From: Kineosporia rhizophila | GTDB lineage: Bacteria; Actinomycetota; Actinomycetes; Actinomycetales; Kineosporiaceae | NCBI RefSeq assembly: GCF_021277265.1 | Contig: NZ_JAJSOH010000013.1 | Span: forward strand, 155,584-219,583 | Length of the DNA stretch: 64,000 bases | Direction: 5' to 3' | Shown: positions 58,181-64,000 of the stretch, piece after piece | Layout: every line of letters begins with the position of its first letter | How positions within the stretch are numbered: the stretch's first letter is position 1 | Notes under the pieces: generated by a model | The model's database searches: none | What the model saw: only the letters and a program-made list of their open reading frames with translations | Told to the model about the DNA's origin: nothing | Made by a program: the position numbers and the translations under genes

Positions 58181-59604
58181 GCCCAGGCCACCCCGATGCG
58201 GGCGTCCCCGATGCCGTAGGGCAGCCAGAGCCGCCCCTCGTGCACCACACCGCCGCACGAGTACACGACGTTGGGCACGTAGCCTTCTCGCTCGTCGGGG
58301 GCGGCCCGAAGGAACGGCTCGTCCAGCCGGGCCAGCACCCGGCGCGGGTCGTCCAGATCCAGCAGCAGGGCCCCGATCGCGTACACCCGCATCGGCCCCA
58401 CACCGTGGGTCAGCACCAGCCAGCCCCGGTCGGTCTCGATCGGCGAACCGCAGTTGCCCACCTGCAGGACCTCCCAGGGCAACTGCGGCACCTGCAGGGG
58501 AACCGGTTCGTCCCAGAGGAAACCGTCGGCCGAGCGCGCGAGACTGGTGCTCTCGCCGTCCGAGCGGCACAGGGCCAGGTACTCGCCGCCGACGCGCCGC
58601 GGGAACAGGGCCATGCCCTTGTTCCGGGCCGCCGGGCCGGCCAGGCGGTGGGCGTGGAAGGTGCGCAGATCGGGGCTGGTGAGCAGCCGGGGCGCGATGC
58701 GGTGCCCGTCGTAGGCGGTGTACGTGGCCCGGTACTCGAGGCTGCCGTCGTCCTCGGTGAACTGCACGAAGCGGGCGTCCTCGAGCCCGTTGCTCTCCTC
58801 TTCGGTGGCCGGGAAGAGCACCCGCTGACTGAGCTCGACATCCTCGGGAAAGCTCACCTGGTAGGCGGAAGTCACGAGGTGACGCACCTGTTCCAGGGTG
58901 GCCTGGCCACCGGTGTGCCCCAGCAGGTTCTGGTGCACCCCCGCAACCGCGGCCTCCAGGCCGGCCTCGGTGAAGTGTTCCGGCAGGGCCGCCAGCAGGC
59001 TGTGGGCCAGCCCGTCGACCGCGCCACGGTCGGCCAGTACGGCCCGTAGATGATCGCGGCGCCAGCGGGCGGAGGAGTTGACCCCGACGACGGCGGGCAG
59101 CCGGCGCGGCTCGAAGACCCACTTCTCGCCCGGCCCGGCCACCGCGCTACAGAAACCGATCGAGGACAGGTGGCCCTCACCGATCGAGCGCAGGCTGATC
59201 GCCAGGCGCACCTGGCCGGCTTCCAGCCCGCTCTGGTCGGGGTGCGCGACCGCGCTGGGATTGCAGATCGCCGCCCCCTCCAGGGCGTACTCGTTGGTGA
59301 AGGTGGCCCCCATCAGCAGAGTCCGGTCCGGTGTCATCGGGACTTGCCCCGGCACGGGTGGATGGACCATCGAGGCGTGCGCGCGCAGCAGGTCCGGATA
59401 GCCCCGGTGGCGGCTGGAGAAGTCCTTCAGGAGCTGGGCCGCGAGCCGTTGTACTTCCGGCTCGGGCAGGTCCAGGACGCGTTCGGCCACTGCGGCGCGG
59501 CGCGATCGCCCAGGCGTCAGTTCCTCCCCCGGCACGAACAACCGCGCGATCACCCGCTCGGGCTGGGGCAGCACCGAGGCACCGGTGTCATGGGCCAAGC
59601 TCAC
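58120..59604 (-). CDS. GH130-family glycosidase/phosphorylase
   Basis: A 494-residue protein with the five-bladed propeller features of GH130: SNGLEDARFVQFTEDDGSLEYRATYTAYDG, RNKGMALFPRRVGGEYLALCRSDGES, GNCGSPIETDRGWLVLTHGVGPMRVYAIGALLLDLDDPRRVLARL and VYSCGGVVHEGRLWLPYGIGD. Family members phosphorolyse or hydrolyse beta-mannosides. The N-terminal 170 residues are an addition beyond the propeller. It overlaps the toroid gene by 4 bp (GTGA), so the three minus-strand genes are coupled. It may recycle or trim a mannan-type glycan made by the glycosyltransferases. Confidence 0.88.
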   Translation of the reverse strand: MSLAHDTGASVLPQPERVIARLFVPGEELTPGRSRRAAVAERVLDLPEPEVQRLAAQLLKDFSSRHRGYPDLLRAHASMVHPPVPGQVPMTPDRTLLMGATFTNEYALEGAAICNPSAVAHPDQSGLEAGQVRLAISLRSIGEGHLSSIGFCSAVAGPGEKWVFEPRRLPAVVGVNSSARWRRDHLRAVLADRGAVDGLAHSLLAALPEHFTEAGLEAAVAGVHQNLLGHTGGQATLEQVRHLVTSAYQVSFPEDVELSQRVLFPATEEESNGLEDARFVQFTEDDGSLEYRATYTAYDGHRIAPRLLTSPDLRTFHAHRLAGPAARNKGMALFPRRVGGEYLALCRSDGESTSLARSADGFLWDEPVPLQVPQLPWEVLQVGNCGSPIETDRGWLVLTHGVGPMRVYAIGALLLDLDDPRRVLARLDEPFLRAAPDEREGYVPNVVYSCGGVVHEGRLWLPYGIGDARIGVAWAYVEELLDAMSAVTAANTSS

Positions 59605-60647
59605 GAGAACACCCCCAGGCGCTGGGCCTGCTGGGCGGTGGAGAGAGCGGCCAGGGTGGACTCCGCTCCCTGATTGAGGTTTCGGCCCGCCCTGAGCAGG
59701 CCGTCGAATCCGGCGCCGGTCTCGGCGTCGAACATCGGCGTCCGGGAGTCGTTGTCGCCCAGGAACCAGGCCCAGGCCGTCCGGACACCCCGTCGCCAGC
59801 GTTCGTCACCGCTCAGGTCGTAGGCCCGGGCACAGGCATCGGCCAGGCTCGAGACCTCGATCGGCTGCTGGTCGAACCCCGGCTCCGCAGCGGCCCGGTC
59901 CCGGCCACCGACAGGGGTCACCGAGAAGTGCCGGTCGCGGGTCTCGATGCGGACCAGGAAGTCCAGCAGTCGGAATCCGTGATCCAGGGCGGCCCGGTCC
60001 TGCAACACCGTCCCGGCCACGATCATCGCTTCGGGAACGGCCGCGTTGGCGTATCTCAGCCGCCGCTCCGGCCAGGGCCAGAACGGGTCCACCATGGCCG
60101 CGGAGGGCACCCCGACCGTGCGCACGACATCCCTCAGCAGTTCCCGGGCGTCCTCGTTACCTGGATCCGCTGCGGCCACCTCGGTCGCGCCCAGGGCGGC
60201 GAAGACCCCAGGACGCAGATGATGGGGGCTGACTCGGGCCCGGGAGGCCACGGTGAAGCCGTCCATCGCCTGCCGGCGCAGTTCCAGGGTGGGCCCGCGG
60301 GTGGCGGCCACGCCCAGACCCCACACGGCCCGGCCCCACCAGTCACCGGCGACGGGTGCGTCGGCCCAGCTGCCGTCTGCGCGCATCCGGTTGTGGAAGC
60401 TCCCGTCGGGCTGCAGCGCGGCCAGGGTGAAGTCCAGGTACGTCTGGGCCAGTTCCTGGAGGCTGCGGTCGGGATCGGGCTCACGGCACACCACGACCAG
60501 GGCCCGGGACACGTCGTCCAGGCAGTAGCCGTGCTCAGGACGCGGCTGCTGATGATCGGCGTGCTCGAACAGCCCTGGGCCGGTGCTCAGCCGCCGCAGG
60601 TGCTCGAACCTCGGCCCGGGCGCGGTACGTGTACTCGTGGGGATCAC
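59601..60647 (-). CDS. Alpha/alpha-toroid protein associated with GT4 and GH130
   Basis: A 348-residue helical protein, probably an (alpha/alpha)6 barrel: repeated helix pairs with motifs such as GYCLDDVSRALVVV, LQPDGSFHNRMRADGSW, DWWGRAVWGLGVAA, and WFLGDNDSRTPMFDAETGAGFDGL. Such proteins occur between GT4 and GH130 genes in many bacteria and are sometimes labelled glycosyltransferase, but no GT fold is visible. A carbohydrate-binding or lyase/hydrolase role is inferred. GTG at 60647 overlaps the GT4 stop; its stop overlaps GH130. Confidence 0.75.
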   Translation of the reverse strand: MIPTSTRTAPGPRFEHLRRLSTGPGLFEHADHQQPRPEHGYCLDDVSRALVVVCREPDPDRSLQELAQTYLDFTLAALQPDGSFHNRMRADGSWADAPVAGDWWGRAVWGLGVAATRGPTLELRRQAMDGFTVASRARVSPHHLRPGVFAALGATEVAAADPGNEDARELLRDVVRTVGVPSAAMVDPFWPWPERRLRYANAAVPEAMIVAGTVLQDRAALDHGFRLLDFLVRIETRDRHFSVTPVGGRDRAAAEPGFDQQPIEVSSLADACARAYDLSGDERWRRGVRTAWAWFLGDNDSRTPMFDAETGAGFDGLLRAGRNLNQGAESTLAALSTAQQAQRLGVFS

Positions 60648-61777
60648 ACGTTCACCCGGTCCTTGATCAGGCGCTCGGCCAGGTTCAGGTAGCGCTGGGC
60701 CACCGCCGGCCAGAGCGTCCGGGGCGCCGCGACGACCGCGGCCCGGCTCATTCCCTCGGCGATGTCCCGGTGGGTCAGCAGGGTGCGCAGGGCCACGGCC
60801 AGGGCGGCCGGGTCACGATGGGGCACCAGCAGGCCGGCACCGGTGCTCAGAAGTTCCTGGGCGTGCGGGAAACGGGTGGCCACCACCGGCTTGGATGCGG
60901 CCACCGCCTCGCTGAGCACGCCCGAGGTCACCTGCTCGGTGGAGTCGTAGGGCAGCAGGACGATGTCTGCCTGGGCCACCAGATCGTTGAGCTCGTCGCT
61001 GGTCAGGTAGCGGCTGTCGAAGATCACCGACTCGTCCAGACCCAGCTCGTGGGCTCGGGCCTGAAGCCCGTGGCGGTAGCTCTCGCCCGCATGGGCCAGA
61101 ACCTTCGGGTGAGTCTGGCCGGCCACGACGTAACGCGGTGCCGGGCTCAGGTCCTGCAGCAGGGCCATCGCCTCCACGCCCCACTCGATCCCCTTGCCCG
61201 GCCCGATCAGGCCCCAGGTGAGGATCGTCGGGCGGTTCGCGGCGCCCGGGCTGACCGGGGCCGACGGCAGGGACGTGATCGGGGCACCGTGCGGGATCAC
61301 GCTCACCTTGGCCATGTCCACGGCGTAGCCACCGGCCAGGCGGTCGCGTGCGGTCATGGTCATCGTGACCACCGCACCGGCCAGGCCCGCAACCATCTCC
61401 AGCACCGCGCGCTGACCAGGGGTGGGCTCGCTCAGCACGGTGTGCAGGACGACGATCGAGGGCACCGTCAGGGCGGCCAGCAGCGGCAGGATCTCATCGC
61501 CGTCGGCGCCGCCGTAGATGCCGTACTCGTGCTGGATGATCGCCACGTCCCCCTGGTTCAGCAGGGCGGCCGCACGCAGACCGCCGCCGGCCTCCCCCGC
61601 GACGAGGCTGCCCACCACCTCCTCGGAGGCCGCCGGCGCCGGGCGGTCGACGGCCTGGATCACACGGCCCGGGCCGCCACCGGCCGTCTCCAGTTCGCGG
61701 TACAGCGCTGCGGTGAAGGTGGCCAGGCCACAGCGGGTGGGCGGGTACGAACTCACGTAGCCGAATCGGGTCGTCAT
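60644..61777 (-). CDS. Glycosyltransferase family 4
   Basis: A 377-residue GT-B enzyme. N-terminal domain: FGYVSSYPPTRCGLATFTAALYREL and VAIIQHEYGIYGG; C-terminal donor domain: ILTWGLIGPGKGIEWGVEAMALL, DIVLLPYDSTEQVTSGVLSEAVAASKPVVATRFPHAQELL. The sequence is typical of GT4 proteins paired with GH130 and toroid genes, mannosyltransferase-like. The ATG at 61777 is used; extension to 61942 has no support. It is the first gene of the three-gene unit. Confidence 0.92.
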   Translation of the reverse strand: MTTRFGYVSSYPPTRCGLATFTAALYRELETAGGGPGRVIQAVDRPAPAASEEVVGSLVAGEAGGGLRAAALLNQGDVAIIQHEYGIYGGADGDEILPLLAALTVPSIVVLHTVLSEPTPGQRAVLEMVAGLAGAVVTMTMTARDRLAGGYAVDMAKVSVIPHGAPITSLPSAPVSPGAANRPTILTWGLIGPGKGIEWGVEAMALLQDLSPAPRYVVAGQTHPKVLAHAGESYRHGLQARAHELGLDESVIFDSRYLTSDELNDLVAQADIVLLPYDSTEQVTSGVLSEAVAASKPVVATRFPHAQELLSTGAGLLVPHRDPAALAVALRTLLTHRDIAEGMSRAAVVAAPRTLWPAVAQRYLNLAERLIKDRVNV

Positions 61778-62042
61778 GGCTCGGGGGCCTTTCGGTCGAG
61801 CGGCACCCCCAGCAGGCTCGAGACCTGCGGGCGGTCGCTCCGACACCCCACCTGCGCAAGGAATCGGCTCTTTCGAGCATCGGCGGAATACCGGTCGGTT
61901 CAGCGACCTGGAAGCCGAGAGACACCATGACTGTACCTGCATGGCAAAGCCCGCCGGTTCTCGCCGCCGTACCAGGCCTCGATCCGACGGCGCCGACGCT
62001 CGCCCCGGAGACCAGCGACGATCTCGGGGGGGCGCGGTCCGG

Positions 62043-63230
62043 TCAGAAGCGGTTCAGTTCCAGAGCACCTGTGGCCCTCCCGGCGCTGGAGACCTTCTTG
62101 CCGAACATCTGGCAGATCCCGGTGATCTGGGCTTCCGCAAGGGCCGCAATGAATTTGAGACGGCGTGGGTCTCGTTGGTCGGTGGCGTACGGACGGGTGT
62201 TGGTCTCGCCGGCGAACGTGCGCCGGCCGTCAGCACTGGCGTACGTGGCGCTGATGCTGCCGAAGGTGGCACCGTCATGGCCCCAGATCGTGCCGCAGGA
62301 CGTCTTCGTCCGGACAATCCCCAGGCCGTAACCGCTGGGGGCACCGAAGTAGTGCGTGGCATCGACCGTGGTGCGCATCTGCCGCATTTGCAATGCAGGC
62401 AGCACCTTTCCGGCCAGCAGGCCGGAATAGAAGGTGCTGAGGTCCTGGGCGGTGGAGACCACGGCTCCGGCCGCCCCGGCCCAGCTGAGCGGCCACCCGG
62501 TGGTATCGGTGTACTGCACGGGTTTGGCGCCTACATCGGCCAGGTAGGTGTGCGCGTAACCGCGGCCGGTGCGGTTGGGGAAGGGGTCGGCCAGGTAGGT
62601 GTCGTGCAGGCGCAATGGCCGGGCGATGCGCAGTTCCAGCAGGGTGGCCAGCGACTTCCCGGTGACCTCTTCCAGCATCTTCCCGATGATCACGTAGTTG
62701 GTGTTGGAGTAGGCCCAGCCGGCGCCGGGGGCGAAGACCGGCGGATGCGAGAAGGCCGCATGGAGAAGGCGTTCCGGGCTCACCGGCGTTTCCGGTGCGG
62801 CCAGCAGTTGCCCGGTCAGCGGCCCGTCGTCGGTGTAGTTGAACAGCCCGGAGGTCTGCTGCAGCAACATGCGCACGGTGATGTTCGCGCCGTTGGGTAT
62901 CCGGTCCGGCAAGTACCGCTCGATCGGGGCATCCAAGGCCACCTTGCGCTCAGACACGAGTTGGAGGGTCAGGACGGCCATGAAGGTCTTGGTCTGGCTG
63001 CCGGCCTCGTACTGGTCCTGGTTGCGGAGCTTGCGCTTGGTCGCACGGTCGGCCAGCCCTGCGGTGGCGGTGCGAACGGTGCGCCCGTCGTTCACCCGGG
63101 CCAGGTGGCCGACGGGCCCGGTTCTGACCACGGCCTGGGCGGTTCGCTGCAGATCGCTCAGCTCGGCCGCATCAGCCGGGCCGGCCAGAGCACCGATGAA
63201 GAGAGTCACCGCCAGCGCATGGAGCAGCAT
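62043..63230 (-). CDS. Secreted serine hydrolase, class C beta-lactamase/D-Ala-D-Ala carboxypeptidase fold
   Basis: A 395-residue exported protein with a signal peptide (cut near ADAAEL). The catalytic S-x2-K is S78-K81 in GSQTKTF, the second motif is Y174-S-N in AYSNTNY and the third is HDG in IWGHDGATFG. This is the pattern of class C-like serine hydrolases such as the Streptomyces R61 D-Ala-D-Ala carboxypeptidase. It may act on peptidoglycan peptides or small esters. True beta-lactamase activity is not predictable. It stands alone, 265 bp from the GT4 gene. Confidence 0.92.
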   Translation of the reverse strand: MLLHALAVTLFIGALAGPADAAELSDLQRTAQAVVRTGPVGHLARVNDGRTVRTATAGLADRATKRKLRNQDQYEAGSQTKTFMAVLTLQLVSERKVALDAPIERYLPDRIPNGANITVRMLLQQTSGLFNYTDDGPLTGQLLAAPETPVSPERLLHAAFSHPPVFAPGAGWAYSNTNYVIIGKMLEEVTGKSLATLLELRIARPLRLHDTYLADPFPNRTGRGYAHTYLADVGAKPVQYTDTTGWPLSWAGAAGAVVSTAQDLSTFYSGLLAGKVLPALQMRQMRTTVDATHYFGAPSGYGLGIVRTKTSCGTIWGHDGATFGSISATYASADGRRTFAGETNTRPYATDQRDPRRLKFIAALAEAQITGICQMFGKKVSSAGRATGALELNRF

Positions 63231-63326
63231 CGGGTCGGGTCTCCCTCGTGGCCGGGCGTAGGCGTCCGGTGCATCTTGCCGAACGCCGTACGCCGACCTG
63301 GAGCTCCCACGCCGAACAGGGGCGGC

Positions 63327-63880
63327 TCAGACCACCGTGACGGGGTGCTTGACCACAGCATCGAAGAGGTAGCCGAAGGAATTGAACTCCGCCACCTCCG
63401 GCTGGGTGTTGCCGTGTTCGTCGACCGCCCGTGCCCGCACCTCGTAGGAACCCGCCGAAGGCCGCCACGGGATGCTCCAGCGCGACCAGCCGTCCCGAGC
63501 GGAGGGGCCGTGCGGGATTGCGCGGCGCCAGCTGGCTCCGTCGGTGCTGACCTCGACGTGCCGGATCCGGCCACCGCCCGACCACGAGCGTCCGGTCAGC
63601 ACCTGAGGGCCGGCGGGGACACTGGCGGGGAAGGGCAGCTCGAAGGCGCTCCTCACGACCTGCCGGGTCAGCGGGCCGCTGCCCTCGGGCGGGTAGTCCG
63701 GCCCGAAGCGCCGGTAGTAGTTGGTGGACCAGGGAGAGCTCAGGGGCTCGTTGGACACCTCGATGCCCACTTGATCGACGCAATGCCGATCCACGACGGC
63801 ACCACGACCCGCACCGGGAATCCGTGGTCGGGTGGCACACGAGGGCATGCAACGACTCTGTTCCCGAATAAGGCCTTCAT
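63327..63880 (-). pseudogene. Frameshifted remnant of a sulfite-oxidase-family molybdoenzyme
   Basis: The C-terminal part of a sulfite oxidase-like protein: after VGIEVSNEPLSSPWSTNYYRRFGPDYPP comes an intact Mo-co dimerisation domain (GGRIRHVEVSTDGASWRRA, then RARAVDEHGNTQPEVAEFN). Just upstream the reading continues in another frame as PPDHGFPVRVVVPSWIGIASIKW, the conserved segment before it, so a small deletion near 63767 shifted the frame. The molybdenum-binding N-terminal domain with its cysteine is missing altogether. What remains could only make a fragment, so it is a decayed gene. Confidence 0.8.
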
Positions 63881-64000
63881 ATTCTGTACGAAGTTGGTCT
63901 AAATAGTGCTGACTCGCGGCCCGCTCAGGCTGGCCAACCCTCACGGACCGGCCCGACGTCGCAAGGGATCGTGTTGTCAGGTCGGATCAGCAAGCCAGTG

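Noticed and set aside
61927..62331. Plus-strand frame starting MTVPAWQSPPVLAAVPG
   Set aside because: The first 35 residues look gene-like and follow a GAGAG site, but the frame soon runs antisense into the serine hydrolase gene; at most a truncated remnant, not supported enough to list.

Overview
The window is a high-GC, actinomycete-type chromosome segment with dense coding, many GTG starts, many 4-bp ATGA/GTGA overlaps and several probably leaderless genes. A SARP/AfsR regulator, GH6 and GH130 enzymes and a respiratory nitrate reductase all fit a soil actinobacterium. I cannot name the genus from sequence alone. No tRNA, rRNA, insertion sequence, phage gene or CRISPR array was seen.

Layout. 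(1) 1-3.5 kb, minus: histidine kinase, LuxR-type response regulator, DUF4097 protein and a MacB/LolD-type ABC ATPase cut by the window edge. (2) 3.6-21.3 kb, minus: a biosynthetic cluster with SARP regulator, DUF1203 protein, FabG-like reductase, KAS III, ACP, free condensation domain, SbnA/SbnB-type diaminopropionate enzymes, an A-PCP-C-A-PCP synthetase without thioesterase, a divergent carbamoyltransferase, an MFS exporter and two SyrP-like Fe/2-oxoglutarate oxygenases. Read together they suggest a 3-hydroxyacyl dipeptide. Diaminopropionate may be carbamoylated to the glutamine isostere albizziine, and an Asp/Asn-type residue may be beta-hydroxylated. The reductase and oxygenase units carry the same promoter-like motif.

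(3) 21.7-34.6 kb: an unusual signalling and possible conflict island. On the minus strand a translationally coupled set encodes a coiled-coil protein, a ClpB-like AAA+ protein with a degenerate first ATPase domain, a radical-SAM activase-like protein, an FHA/zinc protein and a membrane Ser/Thr kinase with repeated PTVxQ motifs. On the plus strand lie a zinc-ribbon protein convergent to the kinase, then a small zinc ribbon, a membrane protein, a very large CHAT protease and a lipoprotein. This is the best candidate for an undescribed system.

(4) 34.6-38.9 kb: thiamine genes, thiE opposite a TPP riboswitch-controlled thiO-thiS-thiG-thiF unit that ends in a 20-bp perfect hairpin. (5) 38.9-42.1 kb: secreted GH6 cellulase, SMI1/KNR4 protein and DUF2625 protein. 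(6) 42.1-50.9 kb: narK-narG-narH-narJ-narI on the minus strand, with a divergent MarR regulator. (7) 50.9-57.0 kb: conserved hypothetical, ABC exporter, LysR regulator, threonine aldolase family enzyme and aldo/keto reductase. (8) 57.1-61.8 kb: two GT4 glycosyltransferases with a GH130 enzyme and an alpha/alpha-toroid protein. (9) 62-64 kb: secreted serine hydrolase and a frameshifted remnant of a sulfite-oxidase-family gene.
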